A DNA stretch of 64,000 nucleotides, taken from positions 28,336,967 to 28,400,966 of the forward strand of contig NC_056758.1 in assembly GCF_018687715.1 (NCBI RefSeq), written 5' to 3'. The first letter of the stretch is position 1. Each line of letters opens with the position of its first letter. This DNA comes from Carya illinoinensis (lineage: Eukaryota > Streptophyta > Magnoliopsida > Fagales > Juglandaceae). The translations under genes were made by a program, and so were the position numbers. Below are positions 1-12,033 of the stretch, in pieces. The notes below the pieces were generated by a model. That model ran no database searches. It had not been told where the DNA came from and saw only the letters and a program-made list of their open reading frames with translations.

Positions 1-746
1 ATTTATTCCTCTGTATCAACTGGATTTCAAATTTTGTTATTTTTAAATTATTACTCAGTATTTTTTATGTTTTATTTTTAGTTTTCTAATGAAGAATATT
101 TATGTAATTTCTATCGTACTTGTAATAAATATGTTTGGCTAAATTTTCATACTAAGGCTAGAGGTGAAGTTTAATGATTTAAATATTGTTTTCGGATCCA
201 CGTAAAATTTATTCTATGAGCTTGATCGATTGAAGGATTTTAATATTGGATATTTTGATTATATATATACTCATCTTGATTCATTGTGATTTTTTAGTAC
301 AGTGAATGCTTGAGGAATCCCTGTGGTATTCAAATAGATTTGTAAATGTTTTAATCATCAATCGTTCACGCTCAATCGTAAAGTGACTATTTTTCTTGAT
401 CTTAAATGCTAAATCTTCCAATTAAATGGAATCATCATTCTAGTTTAATTGAAGTAAATCGATCGGAAACAATATCATAAATTATTAAACGGATCCTCGA
501 AACCTTAGTCTTTCTCCATATCAATTCATTTTATCATTTTAGTTTGATTCAGTTATTTTATCAATCTTCATTTGATTACACGTTTCTTTTAGTAATTTTG
601 TTTCATTGTCTGAATTTATTTTCTTTATCACAAAAGTCAATCCCTGTGGATTCGATCTTGTAAGATACTACAACACCTGTATACTTGCAGGTAAAACTGC
701 ACTAAATTTTTGGTTCATTAATTTGAGTCAAAGTTTAGGCGCAACA
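1..746 (+). repeat. 3' part of the Athila 5' LTR
   Basis: Matches 11289-12033 base for base apart from about 25 substitutions, mostly transitions, and one 1-bp indel. It ends in GCGCAACA just upstream of the primer site. The missing first ~1.6 kb lies left of the window. Confidence 0.93.
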
Positions 747-1026
747 AGTTTTTGGCGCCGTTGCCGGGGATTGCAACGTGTGGTAAATTTTTTTATTTTA
801 GAAATCTTTTGCTAATTGCTTTTCATATTCCTTTCGCAGGTACGATTTTTTTTTTCCAGAAAACAGAGCATGTAACATTGCTTCCATATTCATACCATTT
901 GGTAATCTCGTTCCAAAAATTCTTTTCTTTTACTTTCTTGTTTGTTTTGCATTCTGTTTTTACTTTTTGAATTTGCTCGATCCTCTATGATGAATGATCT
1001 CGTGGTAACGTGATCAAACGGGTAGA
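747..1026 (+). other. Athila leader with tRNA-Asp-type primer-binding site at 753-770
   Basis: The 18 bases from 753 (TGGCGCCGTTGCCGGGGA) fit the 3' end of plant tRNA-Asp, the usual primer for Athila elements. The site starts 6 bases after the LTR end. The rest of the leader is T-rich and shows no coding sequence. Confidence 0.8.
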
Positions 1027-1532
1027 TTGAGAAGAGAGGAAATTGTTTTAAAAGAATTAGTTGATACTTTGTCAGGTGATTCTAAAAATTCTCATTCTGA
1101 TACCATGGCTGACAATCATAGTATTCATGATGAACAAGAAAATGAAGAGGCACAAAATAATCCGCCAATGAGAACTTTGCGCGAATATTTGCAGCCTACA
1201 AGGACAAGTACTCCATCTTGCATATTTTTCCTACGAATATGGAAAATTTTGATTTAAAACCGGGAGTAATCTAATTACTTCCCAAGTTTCATGGCTTAGA
1301 TTCAGAAAGTCCTTATTTGCATTTAAAAGAATTTGAAGAAGTTTGTGCAACTTTACAAAACCAAACCATCAATGATGATGTTGTTAGATTAAAGTTGTTT
1401 CCATTCTCTTTGAAAGAAAAAGCTCAAAATTGGTTGAACTCCTTGAGACCAAGATCTATTGGCACATGGCAAGAAATGCAAAGAGAATTTCTAAAAAAGT
1501 TTTTTCCTACTCATAGGACCAACACTCCGTAG
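1027..1532 (+). pseudogene. Athila gag, N-terminal half, frameshifted
   Basis: The first reading frame (1027-1257) ends with the Athila-like stretch MRTLREYLQPTRTSTPSCI and then loses frame. A second frame (about 1317-1529) holds the gag helical core with LKEFEEVCATLQNQ, FPFSLKEKAQNWLNSL and EFLKKFFPTHRTN, then hits TAG at 1530. In intact relatives these are one continuous capsid-like domain, so at least one frameshift and one stop have accumulated. No ATG is seen at the start of the first frame. The protein would form virus-like particles in the cytoplasm if intact; this copy cannot. Confidence 0.85.
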
Positions 1533-1539
1533 AAATATT

Positions 1540-3168
1540 ATGAATTTTTCTCAAAAGGAAAATGAAACATTTTTTCAGTGTTGGGAACGTTTTAAAGAAT
1601 TGTTGCTAACTTGCCCACATCATGGCTATGAGACTTGGCGCACCATTAGTTTCTTCTATGAAGGTTTAACATCTCAAATGCGTCAGTTTGTAGAAATGAT
1701 ATGTAATGATGATTTTTTAAATAAAGATCCTGATGACGCTTGGGACTATTTTGACCAGTTAGCTGAAAATGCCCAATCTTGGGATAACACAGATTGTTCT
1801 GATCGGTCAAATAAGCTCAAACTCAGTGCCATGTCTCAAGAAGGTATGTATGTTCTTAAAGGAAATGATGATGTGAATGCTAGGATAGCAAGTCTGACAA
1901 GAAAAGTCAAAGCCATGGAACTTAGGAAGGTAAATCCGGCTAAGGCCATTGAAAAAGAAGAAGAAAATTGTGGCATTTGTGAGATTAGTGGACACCTAAC
2001 TCAGGATTGTCCAATAATTCCTGCTTTTAAAAAGGTGTTGCATGAACAAGCAAATGTCATGAATTCCTATAGGAGACCATTTTCTTCCCCTTATTCGGAA
2101 ACATATAATCCTGGATGGAGAAATCACCCCAATTTTAGTTGGAGGAATGAGTCCAATTCAAATCAAAATCCTCAAGGGCCATCTTCTTCTACTCCTTATG
2201 TGCCTCCACATAAGAAAACCCTTGAGGAGACATTACAGACTTTTATGCAGGGACAAGCAAATATCAACACTCAGACAATGCAGACCATTACTGAGATGAG
2301 AAGTTCTATTAGCAACTTGACCTCTGCATTACATGCTCAAGAAAAGGGTAAGTTTCCTGCTCAACCTCAACCGAATCCCAAAGGTAAGTTTGAGGTAAGA
2401 AATTCAAATCCTTCTGATTCAAAATTTGAACATGCAAAGTCCATCACCACTCTACGTAGTGGAAAAATAATTGATAAGAGTATTTCAACAACGAAAGTTG
2501 ATGAGACCAACAACTCTTTAAATTCCAAGAGTGATGGTGAACTTGAGAAGGTTGAATTCGATATGCCTGTGAAAGCCCCAATACCTGCTCCATTTCCCCA
2601 AAGGTTGCAACATTCTCACAAGTTGGTTCAAAATGCTGATATTCTTGAAATTTTCAAACAGGTTAAAATCAACATTCTTTTGTTGGATGCAATCAAACAA
2701 ATTCCATCGTATGCTAAATTTTTGAAAGATTTGTGCACAGTGAAGCGTACAATGAAGGTGCAGAAGAAGGCTTTTCTCACTGAGCAGGTAAGCGCCATCC
2801 TCCAGAACAATTCTCTTCCTAAGTGCAAAGACCTGGGTTGTCCAACAATTTCCTGCGTGATTGGAAATTTCAAAATTGAAAAAGCTTTATTTGACCTCGG
2901 AGCTAGTGTTAACCTCTTACCCTACTCGGTATATGAGCAGTTGGGTCTTGGTGAGCTTAAACCCACCAAGGTAACACTCCAACTTGCTGACCGTTCAATT
3001 AAAATACCGAGAGGGATAGTTGAGGATGTGCTAGTTCAAGTAGGCAAAGTTTATTTCCCAGTGGATTTTATTGTTTTGGACATAGAACCTATCTTTGATG
3101 TTTGCACTCAAATTCCTATAATTTTGGGAAGGTAGTTCCTTGCGACCTCAAATGCTTTAATAAATTGT
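1540..3168 (+). pseudogene. Athila gag C-terminus, zinc knuckle and aspartic protease
   Basis: A long open frame (1540-3135, 531 codons) continues the gag core (FFQCWERFKELLLTCPHHGYETW), then has a CCHC zinc knuckle CGICEISGHLTQDC near residues 143-156, a low-complexity linker with Asn, Pro and Gln, and the protease with active-site DLGASVNLLP in its last quarter. A TAG at 3133 interrupts the flap region (ILGR, then FLATSNALINCRSG in the same frame). DLGAS in place of the general DTGAS is normal for Athila. The role would be RNA packaging plus self-cleavage of the polyprotein. This is the longest intact frame in the window. Confidence 0.9.
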
Positions 3169-3177
3169 AGGAGTGGT

Positions 3178-5040
3178 GTGATGATAATTTCTTTTGGCAA
3201 CATGACTTTGGAGTTGAATATTTTCAATATTTGTAAACAACCTGGTGATGATGATGATGTGCATGAAGTAAATCTAATCCAAACTCTTGTTCAAAATAAA
3301 TTTGATTTGTCAAGTTTTTCTGACCCTCTTGAGGCTTGTTTGGTTCATGGTATAAATTTTGATGATGAGTCTGTGCTTGCATCTATGAATTTTTTGCTAG
3401 AATCTACTCCTATAATGGACACTGATAAATGGAGAACACGTTTTGAGGAATTACCACCTCATGATGTCGTGTCTCTCCCTTCAAGTGTGCAAATACCAAA
3501 ACTCGACTTGAAACCTCTACCTGCTGATCTTAAATATGCATTTTTAGGCCAAGCAGAGACATTACCAATGGTCATTTCATGAAAACTGGATGAAATTCAG
3601 GAGAGCAAATTGATTGGTGTTCTCATTGAACACAAAGAGGCAATAGGATGGACCATAGCTGATATCAAAGGTATCAGTCCTTTGATTTGTACTCACAGGA
3701 TTTATCTAGAGGACAATTCTAAACCCTCTAGAGAAATGCAGTGTAGACTGACCCCAATATGAAAGAGGTTGTCAGAGCAGAGGTGTTAAAACTTCTCGAT
3801 GTAGGGATCATTTACCCTATTTCTGACAGCAAATGGGTTAGTCCCACGCGGGTGGTACCCAAGAAATCTGGTATGACTGTAGTTAAGAATGCTGATAATG
3901 AATTGATCCCAACTAGAGTTACTACTGGTTGGCGTATGTGCATTGACTACAGAAAACTAAATTCTGTCACCAGAAAGGATCATTTTCCCCTACCATTCAT
4001 GGATCAAATCATTGAACGTGTAGCGGGCCATAAATTCTATTGCTTCCTAGATGGTTATTCTGGATATAACCAAATTGAGATTGCTCCTGAAGATCAAGAA
4101 AAGACCACTTTTACATGTCCATTTGGTACCTTTGAATATCGAAGGATGCCATTTGGACTTTGTAATGCTCCTGCTACATTTCAACGATGCATGATGAGCA
4201 TATTCAGTGACATGGTAGAGTGTTTCGTTGAAATATTCATGGATGATTTTTCTATTTTTGGTGATTCATTTGATGAATGTTTGACTCATTTGGAAAGAGT
4301 GCTGATTAGATGCAAAGAAAAGAATTTGATTTTAAACTGGGAGAAGTGTCATTTTATGGTCACTCAAGGGATTGTTCTTGGTCACATTGTTTCTTCTCAA
4401 GGTTTTGAAGTGGACAAGGCCAAAATTGAATTAATTTCTAAATTGCCCACCCCAAAGAACATCAGGGATATCATATCTTTTCTAGGTCATGCAGGTTTTT
4501 ACAGGAGGTTCTTCAAAGGCTTCAGCACAATTTCTAGACCTTTGTGCAATTTATTGTCAAAGGAAAATTCTTTTGTGTGGACTGATGATTGTGAGTTAGC
4601 TTTTACAAAGCTAAAAGGTATGTTGATTTCAGCCCTAATTATGTGATCACCTGATTGGAATTTACCATTTGAGATTATGTGTGATGCTAATGATTATGCT
4701 GTTGGAGCTGTGTTGGGCCAACGTAAGGACAAAAAGCTATGTGTTATTTATTATGCAAGTAGAACTTTAAACAGTTATCAAATGAATTATTCAACAACTG
4801 AAAAAGAGCTACTTGCATTAATTTTTGCACTTGACAAATTTTGCTCTTATTTGATTGGATCTCAAATTGTCATCTTTACTGATCATGCTGCATTAAAGTA
4901 CCTTTTAGCGAAAAAAGATGCAAAGCCCAGGTTGCTTAGATGGATCCTTTTGTTGCAAGAATTTGATTTGATAATAAAAAATAAAAAAGGAGTTGAGAAT
5001 GTTGTTGCTAATCATCTGTTTAGACTTGTTCTTTCAGATT
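3178..5040 (+). pseudogene. Athila reverse transcriptase and RNase H
   Basis: A linker frame (3178-3582) is followed by a stop, then RT in 3759-4646: WVSPTRVVPKKSG, DYRKLNSVTRKDHFPLPF, LDGYSGYNQI (catalytic Asp near residue 98 of that frame), RRMPFGLCNAPATFQRC and the catalytic FMDD at about residues 160-163. A TGA at 4644 separates it from RNase H (4677 on), recognised by CDANDYAVGAVLGQ, YASRTLNSYQMNYSTTEKE and FTDHAALKYLL. The catalytic aspartates look present; the stops make it non-functional as one protein. Confidence 0.92.
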
Positions 5041-6400
5041 CCATAGAGACAGTTCCTATTAAAGACATATTTCCAGATGAGCAACTTTTTGGTATATCTC
5101 AAGTGCCATGGTACGCTGACATTGCTAATTTTCTTGCTACAGGTGAAATTCCTCACATTTGGACTCAACAAGATAAGAGGAAATTTTTTGTGGAGGTAAG
5201 AAAATTCTTTTGGGATGATCCATATCTGTTCAAATATTGCCCAGATCAGATAATTAGACGATGTGTTCCCAATAACGAATTTCAAAGCGTGATAGTTTTT
5301 TGTCACTCTGGGGCATGTGGTGGCCATTTTTCTGGAAAGAAAACTGCTTTTAAAATTTTGCAATGTGGTTTCTATTGGCCTACCATTTTCAAGGACACTC
5401 ATGAATTTTGTAAAACTTATGAGCGTTGTCAAAAGTTGGGAGGTATTACCTGCCGAAGTATGATGCCATTAAATCCAATTTTGGTTGTTGAAATATTTGA
5501 TTGTTGGGGCATCGACTTCATGGGACCCTTCCCAGTTTCTTTTGGCAATCTCTACATTTTGGTAGCTGTGGATTATGTGTCCAAATAGATTGAAGCTGTT
5601 CCATGCAAAAACAATGATCACAAAGTGGTACTGAAATTTTTGAAAGAAAATATTTTATCAAGGTTTGGAACACCTCGAGCCATTATCAGTGATGGGGGTA
5701 AACATTTTTGTAATAAACCTTTCGAGACCTTAATGCGAAAATATGGTATTACTCATAATGTTGCTACCCCTTATCATCCACAAACAAGTGGCAAAGTTGA
5801 GGTATCTAATCGGGAGATCAAAAAAATTTTAGAAAAGACGGTTAACCCAAGTCGTAAAGATTGGTGTTTACGACTAACCGACGCATTTTGGGCATACCAT
5901 ACTACTTTTAAAACCCCGATTGGTATGTCCCCATATCGACTCATTTTTGGAAAGGCATGTCACTTACCTGTGGAGTTGGAGCACAAAGCTTATTGGGCAA
6001 TCAAGCAATTTAATTTTGATGTGGATAAAGCTTGCTCTCTTCGTAAGTTTCAGCTTAATGAGTTGGAGAAATCAGGAATGAAGCTTACGAAAACTCTCGC
6101 ATTGCCAAGGAGAGAATGAAAATTTTTCATGACAAAAATATTTTTCGAAAATCTTTTGAGCCTTCACAAAAATTTTTGTTGTATAATTCAAGGCTCCATT
6201 TATTTCCTGGCAAGTTTTGATCCCGATGAATTGGCCCCTTAATTGTAAAAACTGTTTATCCTTTTGGGACCATTGAGATAGAAAATCCAGAAAATGGTAA
6301 TGTTTTTAAAGTTAATGGACAAAGGTTGAAACCATTTTTGGATGATTTTACTCCAGATATTGAGTCTACTACTCTGGAGGATCTTGCTTATCAGAATTAA
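5041..6400 (+). pseudogene. Athila integrase, interrupted by TAG
   Basis: Zinc-binding part: HSGACGGHFSGKKTAFK followed by CKTYERCQK. Catalytic core: GIDFMGPFP (first Asp), then a stop TAG at 5586 where relatives have Trp, then ISDGGKHF (second Asp) and [16 protein letters not shown] (Glu), so the DDE triad is intact across the break. The main frame stops at 6117-6119. A remnant of the C-terminus (GNVFKVNGQRLKPFLDD) reads to about 6400 in another frame. No chromodomain follows, as expected for this clade. Confidence 0.88.
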
Positions 6401-6833
6401 TTTCTGATTCTTCATTGTATATATCGTATTTGTTTGTTTTGTTTTTCTTTCTTTTGCTTTTTGTGTTTTTTTTAACTTTGACAGAAATCTACTCCTTTTG
6501 TGCGCTCCAGTATCTTAGGTGAATTCTTTCCTCTCTGTTTAATCATTTTCGTCTCAATATATGTTCTGCAGTGTTTATCTTGCTCCAATTCATGTCTGTA
6601 TAACATACATTATCGAACATTCAATTGCTGAACATTGAGGACAATGTCACATTTAGTTGGGGTGAGGGTTTTCTGTTGAAAATTTATTAGTACCTATAAA
6701 AAAAATAAAAAATAAAAAATGGAAAAAAAAAATAAAAATAAAAATAAAAATTTGTGAGGTGCATTGAAACATAAATGATTAACACACACTCCTAGCATGT
6801 TTGTTAGATTTGAATATCTTGGTGGAGTAGTTG
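6401..6833 (+). other. Athila post-pol non-coding segment
   Basis: Low-complexity T-rich then A-rich sequence with no recognisable frame. An env-like gene, present in some Athila elements, is not seen. It ends at the AGTTG target duplication of the nested solo LTR. Confidence 0.6.
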
Positions 6834-8892
6834 TGTGACGCCCCCAAATCCCCACGCCCGAACACGGGGAAATCGAGACGTCCGGATGGTGACAACCCGG
6901 GTCACCATCCCATCGACGGGTGTCAAGTGTGTGCAAAGGCAACAGATGTGCACAAAGAAACACGCAGCGGATAACGAAAGTCATAACTAAGTACCAGAAT
7001 TGTTCTTAACGTAATACAAGCTGTTTAAAACATACATAAATAAAATATTACAAAAACACAAATACAGTTTGAAACCAAATATAAAGCATGGCATCGGCAA
7101 CCCGGCGGAGCCGCATCCTCGGGCTCAGCCTCCTCCTCTTCGTCCTCCAACTCTGCACCAAAAGCTACGGAACCAAAAATGGTACCGCAGGTAAGTAAAA
7201 CCCAAACACTACCAGATAAAAACACATAGAACTCAAACAAAAATGCATGAAGCATGCCCGATGCACAAAACCCAAAAACATAATTTTCCACACACGCCAA
7301 AAATCCCATTTGGCCCAAAAACACTTCTTTTCCGGAAAACACGCCAAAGGTCACATTTGGCCTTTATCCATCTCAAACCATTATCCAATTTTATCCGTAT
7401 GCACCATGACCTCCCCTAGGGGTCATCCGCACACCCTGACTCCAGTGCCACGCCGCAGAGTACCACCACGCATGTGACACCTAACGAGCGATGCCCAGTT
7501 CCGCGCCCCATGTGTTCGTAGCCAAGCATCCTCTAGCCCTCACCAGCAAAGGGCCACGGAGTCGGTGCGTAGAGCGATGCCCGGTTCCGCGCCCGGCGCG
7601 TTCGTAGCCAAGCATCCCCTAGCCCCCGCTCCCGTCGTCTAGCGACAACCCAGGGGACATCACTCAGTTTATTCCACTCCCGAGTGACTAGAGGAGCTCC
7701 ACCGGGATAATACCCCATCCCGGCTTGGGGTCGTGATACACACGCACCCGTAAGACCACTTACGCCAATAAACAGGCTTTTCATACTTAAATAAAAATAC
7801 ACGTGCATGCACCATGTAATGCCATAACAATGCAAAATAAAATAACCAACCAACATAAAACAATAAAACAAGTAACTCCGTCCTTCATCCATCCGACCCC
7901 CGAACTCCTCGGACTCAGTCCGGAATCAACCAAGCAACAACAGATAAAATAATGAAAGAGCAATATATATTTAAATCTGAAAATAGGGTTTGAAAAATAC
8001 TTACAGCGCTATATGAAAATTTTAGAAAACACGAGGCGTTGCAAACGGCGGCGAAAAAGCAACGTCACAGTGAAAATTCACTATGGCCGTGGGTTGTGAA
8101 AAATCCACTTTTGAACGGGGACAAACTAGGGCTTGGGATTGATAGGGAATGGTCTAGGGATGATTGTGAAGCTATTGGAAGTGGTGGTTGGCCGTGGGTG
8201 GCGGCGAAATCGCCGGAAAGAGGCCGGATTTCCCAAAAAGGAAAGCTAGCTCGTAGGAGCTGTTCCGGTGGTCGTTGGAGGCCGGAAATAGGTGGGTTAG
8301 GATAGCAAGGGACCGGTGATGAAGTGGTGAAGAAATGGTGGCCGGAGGTGGAGCGACGGCGGCGGATCGGAGCCAAGACCGTGCGGGCTTCAAAGGGATT
8401 TTCCGGCCGGTTGGGGGTGAGCTTCGGTGGGGAGGTGCGCCGGAGGGAGACGAACCGAACGGTACCAGCGGTGAGCCGCACGGTGGCCGGACGGCGGTAG
8501 ATCGGGGAGTTGAAGCTTCTGGCGGGAGAGAGGAGAGAAGAGAGAGAGAGGCCGGGGGGGTCGACGCGGGGAGAGAGAGGGAAAAAGAAAGAAAGAAACA
8601 AAAGAAAAAGAAAGGAAAAAGAAAGAAGGAAAAAGAGAAAAAGGAAAAAGAAAAGGAAAAAGGGAAAGAGATGTAGGGAAAAGACGAGGTCTAATCCTCA
8701 GTCCGGGAAAAACAACACTAAACCGCCGCGAAGATATTAAAAACCACAAAACAACTAAAAGAAATAAAACACAACATCAATTAAATTAAAAACAATTTTA
8801 AAACGTAAATAAATTAAAATAAATAACTAAAATATTAATTAAAATAAAAATAACTATTTCAGCGAAAGTACACTCAAAAGCGGGTCATCACA
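6834..8892 (-). mobile_element. Solo LTR A, Tekay/Del-type chromovirus family
   Basis: Begins TGTGACGCCCCC and ends GGGTCATCACA as read on +, so on - it runs from TGTGATGACCCG to GGCGTCACA. A perfect 5-bp duplication AGTTG flanks it (6829-6833 and 8893-8897). There is no internal sequence, so the body was lost by LTR-LTR recombination. It shares with five other copies in this window a polypyrimidine tract (on the LTR strand), a TATA-like AAATATATTT and a GAG-rich patch. The family assignment comes from copy F, which is still joined to a gypsy-type 3' end. Length 2059 bp. It belongs with copy E to the subfamily lacking the three palindromes. Confidence 0.92.
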
Positions 8893-8897
8893 AGTTG

Positions 8898-9684
8898 AGC
8901 GGAATTTTTTTATGAAGTTTTACTTTCAACCTTAAGCATAGAACATGACTTATGATGCATCATATTTTGTTGAGGAGTGACTTGAAATACCAGGATGTGA
9001 TATTTACAAAAATGAGCATTAGTATGATTTATATAGAATGAAGGGCAAGTTTTGAAAGAACATTTTGCACATGCTTACACTTGTAGTGTTCCTCATTAAT
9101 GTTCATTGATTTAAAACAGGAGAAGTAAACTGTAGGACTACCGAGTCTTATACTATAAATATATATATATATATATATATATCATTTAGGTAGACTAGTG
9201 GTAAGGGCTGACTTGTGAAAGTGTGGGTAGGTGCACATAGGCCTGATTCCTCCATTTTTAAAAAAAAAAATTGTGTAATTTTTCCTGAATAAAGGGCTAG
9301 AAACAGTTACCCAAAACTTTGGGGGTTGAATGTTCAACCTTTAAATAGAGTTGGCGTGAAAACTGCTAGTCCCTTAGACTTTGAGGTAGTTAGAATCAAT
9401 AATGATTAATCTTAAAGTTGAAAAATCCTATGATAAATCATGCTTATTAGTGAGGAATACACAGAGGTTTAGCCACACACACATATTCGAGTTCTGATAC
9501 ATTTGCCCCAATTCTATGTGAAAAATTGTTGAGACTCTCCTTGTGGATGCAATTTCTGGTGTTGAATGTCACGAATCAATTTTTTGTGAGAATTCAGAAT
9601 TATGTTTGATTGTTTTTGTTTGAATTTCGAGTTTTATGTAATGTTCATCTCAATTAATTTTCACTATTTTGCTTAAGGATTAGC
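8898..9684 (+). other. Athila 3' non-coding segment after the nested LTR
   Basis: Continues the Athila body after the second AGTTG. No frame is supported. It contains an (AT) microsatellite at 9159-9182. Confidence 0.6.
9159..9182. repeat. (AT)12 microsatellite
   Basis: Uninterrupted AT dinucleotides in the 3' non-coding part of the Athila element. Confidence 0.95.
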
Positions 9685-9701
9685 AAAAAGCTAGTTGGGG
9701 G
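9685..9701 (+). other. Athila polypurine tract
   Basis: AAAAAGCTAGTTGGGGG immediately before the 3' LTR start TGTGATTGAG. It is the expected plus-strand priming site, and its position fixes the left end of the 3' LTR. Confidence 0.8.
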
Positions 9702-12033
9702 TGTGATTGAGCTGAAATATTGCATAGTTTAGCTATTTAAAACCAATGTATTTTAAATTCTTTGTGACACTATTATTGGTTTTAGATGGAAAAATAGTTA
9801 ATAAGCATAAATATGAGTTATGATTTTTAATTGATTGATATCATGTTTATGCTTAATTTTATAATTATGATTTAATGGGACAATATTTCCTCACATATAT
9901 AGTCTATTTTTGATAATCTATTTTTCTTTTAATTTGTATTTGAGTGCTATTTTTATCTCTTATTTTCAGCTCAAATAAAATTCACATGAGGGAAGCGGTG
10001 TACTTCAGCAGTTAAAAAAGAAAAGACGAAGATTTTTGGTGGAGTGTGAACGTAAGAAGCGGTAGCTTGTTGATGGCTTCCGTTGGTGCAGCTAAAGTAG
10101 ACTTGATTGAAAGTGCTTAATCCTCCGATGCTGAAAACGTGGTAGTTGATAGTCAAGTATAATCTAATAAAGTTGATGACTTCGGTTGGTGCAGCTAATT
10201 TGGAGTAGAGTCTCATTTGATGTCTTGAGTGAGCTGTGCTTAATTGAATAGAGAAGAGGGAAGTCGGCTGCTTCATTTCTTTATTCTCCAGGAGGCGGCT
10301 AGCTGTAAAAAGTGGAGTGTGAATGTAACTAGAGGCAGCAAGCTGGGAGTTGTTCCAGTTTGAATTTTCGGTGGGATTATTTTTCTAAGAAGGAGTCGGT
10401 GGGTTGGTGAGACGTAGACGTTTGGAGTTCAACTATTTAAAGATTGTTTTTCTTGCTAAAAAAAAAGGAGGGAAGACGTGGGAAGAGACATAGAGAGAAT
10501 TACGTGAAGGCTGTAGGCGATTAAGGTGAGTCGGCTGGATTAATTTGATTGGAGGGAGAGGGCAGGTTATGTGAGGGATAGAAGGGAGTTGAGGTGTGTT
10601 GGTCATGAGTAGAGAGGGAGAAAAGAGAGGGGTACGTGGTGGTAATTGAGGAAGCACCGAGTAGAGAATTATAGAGAGGGTGAGAAGAGACGTGCTTGAG
10701 TTGGCTGGACGTGAGGGAATTTATCTTACTGGGCAGCTTTAATTCTCTTGCAGGAATTGAGTTATGCTGGAATTGAAGGAAGAGTCGGTGGATGCTTTAG
10801 AGTTGAGGTAAGTCGGTGCTTGAGTCATTGAACAAGAGAGGTAGACGTGTGAGTTGAGAGAGAGACGTGTAGGGAGTGAGAATTGATTAAAAGGAGTAGG
10901 CTGGGATTGATGTATGTGGAAGTCTATAGAAAGGAAGAGAGTGCACTGCCGTGTTTGACTTGGTTTGAGTGAGGAGTCTTAATAGGTGAGTCGGTCAGCT
11001 GGGATTAAGGGAAATTTTGGGCAAGAAGTCGGTGCAGTAGGTACATGAGAGTTGAGAGAATTGGAGAGGTCTGTAGGCGAGAGAGAATTGGAGGGATGGA
11101 TTAGAAGGGTGTCAGTGATTCATTGAAGAAGTCGGTGCTTGCTGAAATGTGTAGTCGGTGGTCATGTATTACGTAAAGGGGGATGGAATTAAGGAGTGAA
11201 TTGGTCATTTGTCAAAAGGGAGAAGTCGGCTGGAGCTGGGAATATTGTTTCCAAAGGAAAAAGATTGGGATTAGTTTGATTGCGTGGGATTTATTCCTCT
11301 GTATCAACTGGATTTCAAATTTTGTTATTTTTAAATTATTACTCAGTATTTTTTATGTTTTATTTTTAGTTTTCTAATGAAGAATATTTATGTAATTTCT
11401 ATCGTACTTGTAATAAATATGTTTGGCTAAATTTTCATACTAGGGCTAGAGGTGAAGTTTAATGATTTAAATATTGTTTTCGGATCTACGTAAAATTTAT
11501 TCTGCGAGCTTGATCGGTTGAAGGATTTTATTATTGGATATTTTGATTATCTATATACTCATCTTGATTCATTGTGATTTCCGAATACAGTGAATGCTTG
11601 AGGAATCCCTGTGGTATTCAAATAGATTTGTAAATATTTTAATCATCAATCGTTCACGCTCAATCATAAGTGACTATTTTTCTTGATTTTAAATGCTAAA
11701 TCTTCCAATTAAATGGAATGATTATTCTAGTTTAATTGAAGTAAATCGATCGGAAATAATATCATAAATTACTAAACGGATCCTCGAAACCTTAGTCTTC
11801 CTCCATATCAATTCATTTTATCATTTTAGTTTGATTCAGTTATTTTATCAATCTTCATTTGATTACACGTTTCTTTTAGTAATTTCGTTTCATTGTCTGA
11901 ATTTATTTTTTTTATCACAAAAGTCAATCCCTGTGGATTCAATCCTGTAAGATACTACAACACCTGTATACTTGCAGGTAAAACTGAACTAAATTTTTTG
12001 TTCATTAATTTGAGTCAAAGTTTAGGCGCAACA
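9702..12033 (+). repeat. Athila 3' LTR (2332 bp)
   Basis: Runs from TGTGATTGAG after the polypurine tract to GCGCAACA. The last 745 bp pair with the partial 5' LTR. The middle (about 10260-11240) repeats GTCGG-containing motifs and AGACGTG many times. A 27-bp segment is duplicated at 10069-10095 and 10172-10198 with two mismatches. No coding sequence is seen. Confidence 0.9.

Larger units (their letters stand above)
1..12033 (+). mobile_element. Athila-type Ty3/gypsy retrotransposon, degenerate, 5' end outside window
   Basis: Direct repeats 1-746 and 11289-12033 are the 3' parts of two LTRs. Between them lie, in order, a tRNA-Asp-type primer site, gag, protease, reverse transcriptase, RNase H and integrase, then a non-coding stretch and a polypurine tract. 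This gag-pol order with a DLGAS protease and a GGCGCCGTTGCC primer site is typical of the Athila clade. I count about 25 substitutions and one indel between the LTR parts (about 3.4%), so the insertion is fairly recent, yet the frame is broken by several stops and frameshifts. A solo Tekay-type LTR has landed inside the 3' non-coding part. No env-like frame is visible. The 5' flank and its target duplication are outside the window; the 3' flank starts with GTAAG. Confidence 0.9.

Noticed and set aside
7533..7892. 119-codon frame on - as a gene
   Set aside because: It lies wholly inside solo LTR A. Part of its peptide recurs in other LTR copies, so it is reported as an LTR patch and not as a host gene.
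8335..8676. Lys/Arg/Glu-rich open frames (also 46455-46805, 52576-52878, 53079-53567, 60515-60846, 63142-63432)
   Set aside because: They are by-products of the purine/pyrimidine tract of the Tekay/Del-type LTR, change frame between copies and have no domain.
6401..9684. Athila env-like gene
   Set aside because: After removing the nested LTR only about 1.2 kb of low-complexity non-coding sequence remains.
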